Positions 31,400 to 39,884 of a stretch of 64,000 nucleotides of DNA are shown one piece after another (the first letter of the stretch is position 1; every line of letters begins with the position of its first letter). Source of the DNA: Mycolicibacterium rutilum (GTDB lineage Bacteria > Actinomycetota > Actinomycetes > Mycobacteriales > Mycobacteriaceae); the NCBI RefSeq assembly GCF_900108565.1, contig NZ_LT629971.1, forward strand, positions 5,923,832 through 5,987,831, read 5' to 3'. The notes under the pieces were generated by a model that worked only from the letters and a program-made list of their open reading frames with translations, ran no database searches and was not told where the DNA came from. Position numbers and translations under genes: made by a program.

Positions 31400-33751
31400 T
31401 CAGTCCCTCGCGAAAGCTCGCGCGAACTCCTTTTCGACGTCGACGTAGGGCTTGCCGGAGACGTCGACGTTCACCTTCGCGATCGTGCCGCCGGTGAACG
31501 GGAACGGCGCCTTGTACGCGCGCGAGACGGGCGATCCGGTGTTGCGCCCGACACTGAGCGCCGCCGACGCGAGCCCGAATGTGGCGGGCAGCGTGCGCAT
31601 TCCGGACAGCGTCGCGACCTGCTGGTCGTCGATGTAGAGCGCGGTGTCGCCGACGGGCGTGTGGCTGCCCTCCGCCGTCCCGGTGCGCTGGAACGCGACG
31701 CCGAAGGTGTGCTTGCCCAACGGGACCGCTTCCGACGACGACAGCGTCTGCTCCTCCTCGCCGAGGAAGTTGTACACGTAGTGCAGCCGGCCGTCCTGGC
31801 AGAACAGCACGTGCCCGCCGTGGGCGCCGCCGTGTTTGATGACCACACCCTCGGCGCCGGGGCTGTCGATGGTCACCTCGGCGATGAGCGCGAACGACCG
31901 GCCCTGCAGTTCGACCGATGCGCCGGCACCGAGGTCGGCCGTGCCCGGGTAGTACGTGTACGAGTCGCGGTCCCCCGCCAGATGGGGACGCCACCGCCCG
32001 AGCGTCTCGAGCATGTTGAGGTCGCCCAGCGGCAGCCCGTTGTAGCGTTCGGCCTCGGCGAACCACAGCGCCTTGAGTTCTTCGAGTTTGTCCGGGTGCT
32101 CGGCAGCGAGGTCGTGGCACTGGCTGCGGTCGGCCTCGATGCGGAACAGTTCCCAGCGATCCTTGTCGAAGTGCGACCAGCCCGCCGGCGACGCGGCGTG
32201 CACGGCGCTGGCGAACCAGCCGTCGTGCCAGATCCCGCGGGTACCGAGCATCGTGTAGAACTGCGTGTGTTTGTCGGTCTGCGCCGACGAATCCTCCAGC
32301 GCAGCTTTGAAACTCACCCCGTCCAGCGGCTTCTGCGGGACGCCGCGCACCGTTTCGGGCGGGGTGATGCCCAGCAGCTCGTACACCGTCGGAGTGACGT
32401 CGCAGACGTTGACGTAGTTGTCGCGCACCTCACCGTGAGCGGCAATGCCGTTGGGCCAGCTGATGATCGCGGGATCGGCGATGCCGCCCTCGTGCGAGGC
32501 GTAGCGCTTGTAGAGCTTGTAGGGCGTGTTGAACGCCATCGCCCAGCCGATCGGATAGTGGTTGTAGGTTTCGGGGCCGCCGAGGTTGTCGATCAGCTTG
32601 AGGCTCTCCTCGACGGTGTCGATGTATCCGTTGAAGAACTTCACCTCGTTCACCGAGCCGTTCGGCCCGCCTTCGCCGCTGGCGCCGTTGTCGGAGATCA
32701 CGACGATGATCGTGTTGTCCAGCTGGCCGGATTCCTCGAGATAGTCGATGACGCGGCCGATCTGGGCGTCGGTGTAGGACAGGAAACCGGCGAACACCTC
32801 GGCCATCCGGGCGAACAGCCGCTGCTCCTCGTCGCTCAGCGAGTCCCAGGGCCGCACGGTGTCCTGCTGCGGCCAGGGTTCTCCGTTGGGCCCCTGCACA
32901 TCCCGGTAGGGGTTGACCTCTGACAGCTGAGTGTCGGGCGGGACGATGCCGAGTTTCTTCTGGTTCTCCAGCACGATCTCGCGATACCGCTCGTAGCCCA
33001 TGTCGAACGTGCCCGCGTAGCGGTCGGCCCAGTCCTTGAAGACGTGGTGCGGTGCGTGTCCGGCGCCGGGGCAGACGTAGGAGAACCAGGGCTTGTCCGG
33101 CGCGATCACCTTCGCGTCGCGGATGAATTCGATCGTCTTGTCCGCAAGGTCCGACGACAGGTGGTATCCGTCCTCCGGCGACGCCGGCGGAGCAACCGGG
33201 TGGTTGTCGTAGACCAGTTCCGGATACCACTGGTCGGTCTCCCCGCCCATGAACCCGTAGAACCGCTCGAAGCCCCGTGACAGCGGCCAGTGCCGTTTCG
33301 TGGAAGCGAGGTTGGATTCCTCGATCGGCGTCAGGTGCCACTTGCCGATGCAGTAAGTGTTGTAACCGTTTTCGGCCAGCACCTCCGGCAGCAGGGCGGT
33401 GTCGAACGGGATGCGGCCGTTGAAACCCGGGAAGCCGTCGGTGAATTCCTCGATGGTCGCCATGCCGACGGTGGTCGGGTTGCGGCCGGTCAGCAGCGAC
33501 GCGCGCGTCGGTGAGCACAGCGCGGTGGTGTGGAACTGCGACAGCCGCACTCCGCGCTCAGCGATGCGGCTCATCGTCGGCATCTCGACCAGCCCACCGA
33601 AGCAGTCCCAGGTGGCGATGCCGATGTCGTCCCACACGAGATACAGCACGTTGGGCGCACCCTCGGGGGCGGTCGGCGCCGCGTAGGGTCCCCAGTCCGG
33701 TTCCGAGTCACGGATGTCCAGTTCGATCTTGCCGTTGAATTCGGTTGCCAT
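31400..33751 (-). CDS. atsA: Arylsulfatase
   Basis: Sulfate ester hydrolase of 783 residues, matching the M. tuberculosis AtsA (Rv0711) position and size. The N-terminal metal site is LVWDDIGIATWD (D41, D42). The sulfatase signature LCSPTRASLLTGRN carries C79, the residue converted to formylglycine. CIGKWHL and the metal-binding ISDNGASGEGG follow. The last ~200 residues form a beta-rich domain (FALIAEVTIDSPGAEGVVIK). No signal peptide. The formylglycine-generating enzyme gene that follows atsA in M. tuberculosis is not in this window. Confidence 0.93.
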   Translation of the reverse strand: MATEFNGKIELDIRDSEPDWGPYAAPTAPEGAPNVLYLVWDDIGIATWDCFGGLVEMPTMSRIAERGVRLSQFHTTALCSPTRASLLTGRNPTTVGMATIEEFTDGFPGFNGRIPFDTALLPEVLAENGYNTYCIGKWHLTPIEESNLASTKRHWPLSRGFERFYGFMGGETDQWYPELVYDNHPVAPPASPEDGYHLSSDLADKTIEFIRDAKVIAPDKPWFSYVCPGAGHAPHHVFKDWADRYAGTFDMGYERYREIVLENQKKLGIVPPDTQLSEVNPYRDVQGPNGEPWPQQDTVRPWDSLSDEEQRLFARMAEVFAGFLSYTDAQIGRVIDYLEESGQLDNTIIVVISDNGASGEGGPNGSVNEVKFFNGYIDTVEESLKLIDNLGGPETYNHYPIGWAMAFNTPYKLYKRYASHEGGIADPAIISWPNGIAAHGEVRDNYVNVCDVTPTVYELLGITPPETVRGVPQKPLDGVSFKAALEDSSAQTDKHTQFYTMLGTRGIWHDGWFASAVHAASPAGWSHFDKDRWELFRIEADRSQCHDLAAEHPDKLEELKALWFAEAERYNGLPLGDLNMLETLGRWRPHLAGDRDSYTYYPGTADLGAGASVELQGRSFALIAEVTIDSPGAEGVVIKHGGAHGGHVLFCQDGRLHYVYNFLGEEEQTLSSSEAVPLGKHTFGVAFQRTGTAEGSHTPVGDTALYIDDQQVATLSGMRTLPATFGLASAALSVGRNTGSPVSRAYKAPFPFTGGTIAKVNVDVSGKPYVDVEKEFARAFARD

Positions 33752-34472
33752 ACCGTCCTCGTCCTGACGCGCGTCGCCGTTGACCTGATCTTGGCCCGCA
33801 ATCTACACCGGTCTCGTCGCCGCGAGCTGACGAATTGACGACGATGCAGTTAACCGGGCGCCTGTTCAGCCACCACTGCACGGCGGTCAGCGGCACGAGC
33901 CACCCCAGCCAGCCACCCAGGCCGGCCACGAACCACAGGTAATGCTCCTCGTTGCCGCCAAAGATGCTGTCGCGCAGCGGATAGCACATCATGAACAGCA
34001 CCGGCGCCCAGATGCGGTTGGTGATGATCGACAGCGCGAGCGTCGCGCTGCGCACCATGTGCCGGCGGTGATCGGACACCCGACCAGAGCGGATGGCGCG
34101 GTAGCCGGCGACTGTGAACCACAGCCACAGCACCGCGAGGACGACGTTGCTCACCGCGAGCAGCGGGCCGAACGGGGTCAAGGCGCCGATGACCACCGCC
34201 GAGAGCGCGGCCGGCACAGCGGTTACGACGTAGACGCGTCCGGAGCGGCGATGCAGCACCCGGTGGCGGGCGCGCAGCCCGGGCCAGATCTGCACGACGG
34301 CGGCGACCGTCGCGATGCTGCCGAGCGCTACGTGCCCGACCAGCAGCGGGTAATGCCACGCGAACGTGGCAGGGACCCGGGTCCCGCCGGTGAGGTAGGG
34401 CGGCAGCGAGTAGGCGAGAAAGCCGCCCACCACCACGGCCAGAGCGGCGGCCCAGCGCATTGCGTATGTCAT
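33708..34472 (-). CDS. Multi-pass membrane protein, DUF2306-like
   Basis: About 254 residues with six or seven hydrophobic helices, including WAAALAVVVGGFLAYSLPPY, LLVGHVALGSIATVAAVVQI and WLGWLVPLTAVQWWL. GRVYVVTAVPAALSAVV and SDHRRHMVRSATLALSIITN resemble DUF2306 proteins. Function unknown. The ATG at 34472 lies inside a palindromic operator and has no ribosome site, suggesting a leaderless message; the next ATG is 34460. The frame runs 44 bases into atsA, so the last ~35 residues may be an unstructured tail. It is divergent from a TetR gene. Confidence 0.78.
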   Translation of the reverse strand: MTYAMRWAAALAVVVGGFLAYSLPPYLTGGTRVPATFAWHYPLLVGHVALGSIATVAAVVQIWPGLRARHRVLHRRSGRVYVVTAVPAALSAVVIGALTPFGPLLAVSNVVLAVLWLWFTVAGYRAIRSGRVSDHRRHMVRSATLALSIITNRIWAPVLFMMCYPLRDSIFGGNEEHYLWFVAGLGGWLGWLVPLTAVQWWLNRRPVNCIVVNSSARGDETGVDCGPRSGQRRRASGRGRYGNRIQRQDRTGHP

Positions 34473-34477
34473 ACGCA
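34461..34477. promoter_or_regulatory. TetR operator copy 1
   Basis: TGCGTATGTCATACGCA, perfect 8-bp arms around one base. It overlaps the start codon of the membrane protein gene. Confidence 0.75.
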
Positions 34478-34480
34478 CAA

Positions 34481-34497
34481 AGCGTACGCCATACGCA
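34481..34497. promoter_or_regulatory. TetR operator copy 2
   Basis: AGCGTACGCCATACGCA, same 17-base layout with the right half identical to copy 1, displaced by 20 bases (two helical turns). Confidence 0.7.
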
Positions 34498-34529
34498 CGC
34501 AACCGCCCAGTGGGCTAGGCTCGGCGGCG

Positions 34530-35222
34530 ATGAGCGAACCACTCCCCCGCGCGCTGGAGATCCTCTGGCGCGAGCCCGCGGGCTCCGGCCGATCGGCCGG
34601 GTTGAGCAGGGACCGGATCGTGCGCACGGCCGTCGACCTGGCCGACGAGGCCGGCCTGGCCGCGCTGTCGATGGCCCGGCTCGCCGACCGCCTCGGATGC
34701 GGGACCATGTCGCTGTATCGACACGTCGCGAACAAGGACGAGCTGCTGACCTTCATGCTGTCCGAGGCGGTCGGCGCGCCCCCGTCTATCGACCCGGCCA
34801 ATTGGACTGCGGCGCTGACGGATTGGGCCTTCGGTTTATGGGAGGTGTACCACCGGCATCCCTGGATCCTGCAGGCGGGCGCCGCCGGGCCGCCCGCGGA
34901 CCCCGGGCAGCTGGCCTGGTTGGACGCGGGACTCGCGGCACTCGAACGGACCGGTCTCACCGAGCGCGACAAGCTCGCCGCGGTGATGGCCGTCCTGCAC
35001 TTCACCCGCGGCGCGGCCGCCCTGGACCTCGAGGCCGCCAACACCGACTGGCCGGAGTATCCGGCGCTGCTGCGCCGGCTCGTCGAGGAGGACCGCTTCC
35101 CGGCGGTTGCCACCGCGCTGCGTGCCGGCGTCTTCGACCGCGCGGACGGCGATCCGCTGGCCGAGTTCCGCGCCGGCCTGGGTCAGCTGCTCGGCGGCAT
35201 CGCCACCAGGGCTGCCCGCTAG
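34530..35222 (+). CDS. TetR-family regulator (TetR_C-type effector domain)
   Basis: 230-residue repressor. HTH: LSRDRIVRTAVDLADEAGLA then LSMARLADRLGCGTMSLYRH (about 28-70). The C-terminal domain with WTAALTDWAFGLWEVYHRHP resembles the TetR/TipAS-type C-terminal domains of drug-responsive regulators. ATG at 34530. The twin CATACGCA-containing operators just upstream point to control of itself and of the divergent membrane protein. It is convergent with, and overlaps by 4 bases, the GT39-like gene. Confidence 0.88.
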   Translation: MSEPLPRALEILWREPAGSGRSAGLSRDRIVRTAVDLADEAGLAALSMARLADRLGCGTMSLYRHVANKDELLTFMLSEAVGAPPSIDPANWTAALTDWAFGLWEVYHRHPWILQAGAAGPPADPGQLAWLDAGLAALERTGLTERDKLAAVMAVLHFTRGAAALDLEAANTDWPEYPALLRRLVEEDRFPAVATALRAGVFDRADGDPLAEFRAGLGQLLGGIATRAAR

Positions 35223-36895
35223 CTTTCCGGCACGGGCTCGTTGACCCGGTACAGCCGCCAATTCGGTTGACTGTCACCGTCGTTGGGGATCTCGAGCTCC
35301 AGCGTCGCGATGTCGGCGCCGTTGTCGTAGAGCGTCGGATACCGCACGTTGAGCGCATCGGAGACACCGCGACCGGTCGGCGGCACGGAGAGCAGGTACT
35401 CGACGCCCTGGCCCACCGGGTCGTTGAGCAGCGCGGTGAAGTCCGGGTCCGACGGCACGACGAAGGTCTTCGGCCGTGTCGAGGCCGCCACCACCGCGAA
35501 CCCGTAGACCGTGTCGGTGATCACCGAGCTGTCCGGCAAACCGAGACCGTCGAGGTAGCGGGCGATCTCGCGCTCGGTGGAAAACGTTGCCGCCACCCGC
35601 CGTTCGACGGCCCGCCGGTCGGAGACGTCGCCGGGGTCGGGCGCCAGCACCGCGGCCGACGCGTACTCCTGCGGCGCGTACTTCGGCAGGCTCATCCCCC
35701 ACGCCGCGGCCGGGACGGTGACGGCGAAGACCACCGCGACCGGCGCGTAGGCGGGCCACCCGCGGCGCCGTGGCGGCTCCGCCGGCGCGGGCGGTGCGTG
35801 CCGGCCCGGCCGCTTGAAGGTCACGTAACCGCGTTCGGGCACCGCCAGCATCGCCAGGCACGCCGCGAACGGGATCGCCGCGATGTAGAACCGCAGAAAC
35901 GGGAACGTCGACCCGGAAGCGTAGCTGTAGGCCTGAAACGCCAGCACGCCGCCGTAGAGCGCGAGCGGGATGATCAGCGTCGGCCAGTAGGGCCTGCGCA
36001 GCCGGAGGATCCCCGCCCAGATCGCCAGCGGGATCAACGTCGGCGCCAGCAGCATCACGCAGGTGGCCGCGAACACCACGCCGCCACCGAAATCGACGGT
36101 CGGAGTGCCGGATTGCTGCAGGATCGCGGCGTTGCCGTACTGGGACGTGAACTGCGCGAAGGGTTCGCCGGTAATCAGCCAGCTGGCCACCGCCCACCCC
36201 AGGAACGACGCCAGACCCGGTCCGCTGACCAGCAGCAGGTCCAACAGGGCGCGGCGCAGCCGCGGCGCCTTGCGGGCCCGTCGGTAGGTGGTGACGCCGA
36301 CGATGACCCCGGCGGCCGCGATGCACGCCACCGCGTCGTAGCGGGTGAGGTAGGACAGTGCCATCGCGATCCCGCCCGCCGCGATCAGGTGGTGGACGTC
36401 GTCGTCGATCATCCACATGGTCAGCCGCCGCACGGCCCAGGTGATGAAGAACAGGAACGGCGCCTCGCTCATCCCGTTGGAGCCGTAGAACACGATCATC
36501 GGATTGAGCGCGAACAGCACCGTGATCGCGATGATGTAGGCGCGCGGCAGTTTCCGGTCGGTGCCCATGCTCAGCACCTGCACCACGCACCCGGCCATGA
36601 ACACCGCCGACATGATCGACCCCGCGAACGCGCGCGCGGTCAGATCCGGCCACAGCGGGCTGAGCAGCACCGCGGGTATCTGCAGCATCGCGGTCAGCGG
36701 CGTGAAGATGAACCCGATCGCGGCCAGATGCGGGTCGCGGCTGAACAACACGCTCTGCGCGGCGGACACCCGCGACAGCGCGTCGCCCAGGATGAACCCG
36801 TTGTCGACCTGCAGCCAGTAACCGACGGCGACGTACACCAGAAACGACGCCGTGAACGCCACCACCTTGAGGCGATGGTCCGAGACCCCGGTCAT
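35219..36895 (-). CDS. Polytopic membrane glycosyltransferase-like protein (GT39/ArnT type)
   Basis: 558 residues with about ten membrane helices, then a C-terminal extracytoplasmic domain (from about 400). GDALSRVSAAQSVLFSRDPH in the first external loop carries the acidic residue expected of GT-C enzymes. ALNPMIVFYGSNGMSEAPFL matches GT39-like proteins that use polyprenyl-phosphate sugars. It is the last gene of the four-gene polysaccharide operon, with its ATG overlapping the GT2 stop (ATGA). Likely role: adding or modifying sugars on the exported glycan, or attaching it. This is inferred from context. Confidence 0.75.
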   Translation of the reverse strand: MTGVSDHRLKVVAFTASFLVYVAVGYWLQVDNGFILGDALSRVSAAQSVLFSRDPHLAAIGFIFTPLTAMLQIPAVLLSPLWPDLTARAFAGSIMSAVFMAGCVVQVLSMGTDRKLPRAYIIAITVLFALNPMIVFYGSNGMSEAPFLFFITWAVRRLTMWMIDDDVHHLIAAGGIAMALSYLTRYDAVACIAAAGVIVGVTTYRRARKAPRLRRALLDLLLVSGPGLASFLGWAVASWLITGEPFAQFTSQYGNAAILQQSGTPTVDFGGGVVFAATCVMLLAPTLIPLAIWAGILRLRRPYWPTLIIPLALYGGVLAFQAYSYASGSTFPFLRFYIAAIPFAACLAMLAVPERGYVTFKRPGRHAPPAPAEPPRRRGWPAYAPVAVVFAVTVPAAAWGMSLPKYAPQEYASAAVLAPDPGDVSDRRAVERRVAATFSTEREIARYLDGLGLPDSSVITDTVYGFAVVAASTRPKTFVVPSDPDFTALLNDPVGQGVEYLLSVPPTGRGVSDALNVRYPTLYDNGADIATLELEIPNDGDSQPNWRLYRVNEPVPES

Positions 36896-38358
36896 GGCGT
36901 CGCGTCCAGATCCTCGTCCGGTTGGCTGCTCAACCCGTGAAAGGTCTTCTCCCAGTACGACGGGTTGCGAATCAGCTGGTAGGTGCCCTTGGCGGCGGCT
37001 ACGCTCATCATCAACCAGAACAGCGGCACGGTGAGCGCGGGCACCAGCAGGTCGGAGCGGTCGTCCTCGCGCAGCGCGATCAAGTTCATGTACAGGGTCG
37101 CGAAGTTGCCCAGGATCAACGCGATCAACGCCGGGAAGTAGATGAACCACGGGAACACCGCGCCGATCGCGGCCGGCTGCCCGAGGAACCACAGGATCGT
37201 GATCAACCAGAACGCCAGGTTGAGCACCGCGATGATCGGGGTGCCCGCCAGCACCAGGTTGAACCGCAGGAAGCTGCGAAACCCGATGGTGCGCAGCAGC
37301 TTGACCGGGCGGCGGATGTGCACCAGCCAGGTCTGCAGGTAGCCCTTGTACCACCTGGACCGCTGCCGGATCCAGTTGATCGGGTCGCTGTTGGCCTCCT
37401 CGAGGGTCTGCGAATCCAGCACCGCCGTGTGATAACCCGACGCCGCGATGCGCAGGCCGAGATCGGCGTCCTCGGTGACGTTGTGCGGATCCCATGCACC
37501 GATGTGGTCGAGCACCGAACGTTTGAGGTGATTGGAGGTGCCGCCCAATGGGATCGGCGTGCCGGTCCGCATCATGCCCGGCAGCAGATACCCGAACCAC
37601 AGCCCGTACTCGGCGGTGAACCATCCGGTCAGCATGTTCTGCCTGCCGTTGTGATACGCGAGTTTGGCCTGCACGCAGGCGATGTCGTCGGGTAGTTCGG
37701 CGAAGGCGGCGACCACGCGGCGCAACTGCAGGGGCTCGGGCAGGTCCTCGGCGTCGAAGATCGTCACGATGTCACCGGTGGCGAAGTGCAGCCCGTAGTT
37801 GCAGGCCTTGGGTTTGGTGCGCGGGTCGGCGGGCGGCACGAGCAGGATGGTGATCGCCTCGGATTCCTTGCAGCGCCGCGCCGCTTCGATCGTCACATCG
37901 TCGTCGGCCTCGAGCAGCAGCAGGACCTGCAGCTTGTCCTTGGGGTACTCGAGACGCGCCATCGCGCCGATGAGATCGTCGACCACCTCTGGTTCGTTGT
38001 AGGCGGGCACCAGGATCGTGTAGGGCGGCAGCTCGTCATCGGTGAGCGCGCGGGCCTGCTCGTCGGTGACGGTGATCGGCCGCGCGGCCAGCCCGCGGCG
38101 GAAGATCATCACCCGGTCGGCCATCGTCAGCACGTAGCCGAAGGTGCACAGCCCGATCATCGCCACCCCGGTCTGCATCGGGCGCCAGATCGCGAACACC
38201 ACCACGGCGAGCAGGACGACCGCCAAAAACCCCTTCTGCCAGCCCATCACGGGGATGGCGGCCGAGCGCAGCGGATCGTCGTCGCGCAGTCCGTTGATCG
38301 AGCGGTCCAGCGCGTGGTCGCGTTGCTCGTCGGTCAGGGTGTCGATCGTGTACGTCAC
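36892..38358 (-). CDS. Processive family 2 glycosyltransferase, cellulose synthase-like (CESA/XagB type)
   Basis: 488-residue membrane synthase. Two N-terminal helices (about 42-80) precede the GT-A catalytic domain (about 112-340). That domain has D152/D153 in LLLEADDDVT, the metal site DAED (202-205), the catalytic base in TED (295-297) and the processivity motif QRSRW (332-336). Three to four C-terminal helices form the channel. No PilZ domain is present, so direct c-di-GMP control is not expected. The TKPKACNYGL segment is typical of XagB/CESA_like_2 enzymes. The polymer (beta-glucan or poly-N-acetylhexosamine) cannot be told. GTG start overlaps the previous stop. Confidence 0.88.
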   Translation of the reverse strand: MTYTIDTLTDEQRDHALDRSINGLRDDDPLRSAAIPVMGWQKGFLAVVLLAVVVFAIWRPMQTGVAMIGLCTFGYVLTMADRVMIFRRGLAARPITVTDEQARALTDDELPPYTILVPAYNEPEVVDDLIGAMARLEYPKDKLQVLLLLEADDDVTIEAARRCKESEAITILLVPPADPRTKPKACNYGLHFATGDIVTIFDAEDLPEPLQLRRVVAAFAELPDDIACVQAKLAYHNGRQNMLTGWFTAEYGLWFGYLLPGMMRTGTPIPLGGTSNHLKRSVLDHIGAWDPHNVTEDADLGLRIAASGYHTAVLDSQTLEEANSDPINWIRQRSRWYKGYLQTWLVHIRRPVKLLRTIGFRSFLRFNLVLAGTPIIAVLNLAFWLITILWFLGQPAAIGAVFPWFIYFPALIALILGNFATLYMNLIALREDDRSDLLVPALTVPLFWLMMSVAAAKGTYQLIRNPSYWEKTFHGLSSQPDEDLDATP

Positions 38359-39878
38359 TGCAGCCGGCCGAGAGGTTGGAGTTGGGCGGCGACCATACCG
38401 CGCCCGAACGTGGTGAGCAGATCGACATCCTTGAACGTGGGATTGTCGTCGTTGACGGCGGAGTTGCCGCGGAACAACACGGTGAGCAGCGTGCTCAGCG
38501 TCGGCAGCAGTGCGCCGTTGGGCTCCGGGAACGGCGCGCTGTCCTCGTGATTGTCGACGGTGATCAACACGATGCGTTGGGCGCGGTCGCTGTTGCGCCA
38601 CATCCACTGCAGCATGTTCCAGGTGACCATCAGGTGGTCGTCGACGACGGAGACCATCTCCCCGGTGACGCCGTAGCCGAGGTCGATCCGGCGCGGTGTG
38701 CTCAGCCGGGTCGCGGTCGCGTCGTAGAGCACCTTGGTGGGGTACACGTTGAACGAGAACGGCCGGTCGGTGATGACGTTGTCGACCATCACGGTCCTGG
38801 GCTTGGCGTCCTTGTCCCACTCGGGGTTTCCCGCGTCGGCGACCATCTGCTGCCGGGTCAGGTACGAGATGCGGCCGTACAGGCGCTGCACCCACGGGTA
38901 GATCTCGGTGTCGGCGACGTGGAAACCGGCGGGCGGGTTCAACGGGCCCGAGATCTGCAGCCCGTTGAACTGGGGCGCGGGCGGACTCGTCCAGGCGGGC
39001 AGTTTGACGAGCGAGAGCAGTATTGCCACGACAAGTACCAGCGGCAGGGCGCGCACGATCTGGCCGGCGGCGAGCGGTTCGACCTTGCGGTCCATCGGCC
39101 GCTTCGGCGCGCCGCGGCGCGCGATGAGGAACATCGCCAGCCCGACGATGGCCGTCGAGAGCAGCGCCGGGACCGCCTGATACACCCACACCGGGGCGTA
39201 CGGGGTCCACCACGCCATGATCGCGAGCAGGACGAAACCGACGACGTACGCCGAGAAGTAGCCGATCCAGCCGCGCCGGCTGGACCGGCTCACCGCGATA
39301 CCCGTGGCGGTGGCCGCGATGACCAGGGTGGCCGCCCCAGCCGCAATTCGGTTGCCGCCCAACAAGATCACCATGATGTGGTACGGCAGCGCGAAGATCA
39401 TCGCCGCGAGCGCCCACACCCAGACGAACCGGCTGACCGGTCGCAGCCCGAACAGGATGATCGCGGAGCTGAGCACGAAGACCCACAGCGCCAGGAAATC
39501 GAGCCGGAGCAGGTGGAAGTGCAGCGCGTACCGCTGCAACAGCACCCCGTGCAGCAGCAGCGCGAACACCAACCCCATCGTGCCGAGGATGATGTCGGTC
39601 TGCCGGTCGTGGATCGGCAGCTCGGTGCGCGGCTGGCGCGCGACGCCCTGCGCGGCCAGGATCGCCGCGGTCGGGATGATCCAGATGTAGCCGTTGAGTC
39701 CGCTGCCGCGGGTGGTCTCCACCAGGCTGCCGAAGCTGTCCCAGAACGCGAACACCGTCAGGACACCGATGAACGACCATCGAAAGATGATGCGCGCGAG
39801 GGTGTAACTGCGGTCCTTCTGGGGCGGGGCCGCGGCGGGGGGTTCCGGTTCGGCCTGGGTCGGCGCCGCCATCGTCAC
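38355..39878 (-). CDS. Polytopic membrane protein of the polysaccharide operon, unknown function
   Basis: 507 residues: a Pro/Ala-rich cytoplasmic start, about eight or nine membrane helices (from about 30 to 295), then an extracytoplasmic C-terminal domain of about 200 residues (PPAPQFNGLQISGPLNPPAG onward). I do not recognise a family. Translational overlap with the GT2 gene (GTGA) and position after the BcsB-like gene suggest a structural or export subunit of the synthase. Start is GTG 39878 or ATG 39872. Confidence 0.7.
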   Translation of the reverse strand: MTMAAPTQAEPEPPAAAPPQKDRSYTLARIIFRWSFIGVLTVFAFWDSFGSLVETTRGSGLNGYIWIIPTAAILAAQGVARQPRTELPIHDRQTDIILGTMGLVFALLLHGVLLQRYALHFHLLRLDFLALWVFVLSSAIILFGLRPVSRFVWVWALAAMIFALPYHIMVILLGGNRIAAGAATLVIAATATGIAVSRSSRRGWIGYFSAYVVGFVLLAIMAWWTPYAPVWVYQAVPALLSTAIVGLAMFLIARRGAPKRPMDRKVEPLAAGQIVRALPLVLVVAILLSLVKLPAWTSPPAPQFNGLQISGPLNPPAGFHVADTEIYPWVQRLYGRISYLTRQQMVADAGNPEWDKDAKPRTVMVDNVITDRPFSFNVYPTKVLYDATATRLSTPRRIDLGYGVTGEMVSVVDDHLMVTWNMLQWMWRNSDRAQRIVLITVDNHEDSAPFPEPNGALLPTLSTLLTVLFRGNSAVNDDNPTFKDVDLLTTFGRGMVAAQLQPLGRLQ

Positions 39879-39884
39879 ACCCGC

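Noticed and set aside
30440..32923. 827-codon plus-strand frame
   Set aside because: Antisense to the lipoprotein and atsA, low-complexity Arg/His/Val composition.
36896..39780. Upstream extension of the GT2 frame to about 962 codons
   Set aside because: The part above 38358 overlaps the polytopic membrane gene out of frame and is Arg/Pro-rich nonsense; GTG 38358 with GTGA overlap is the natural start.
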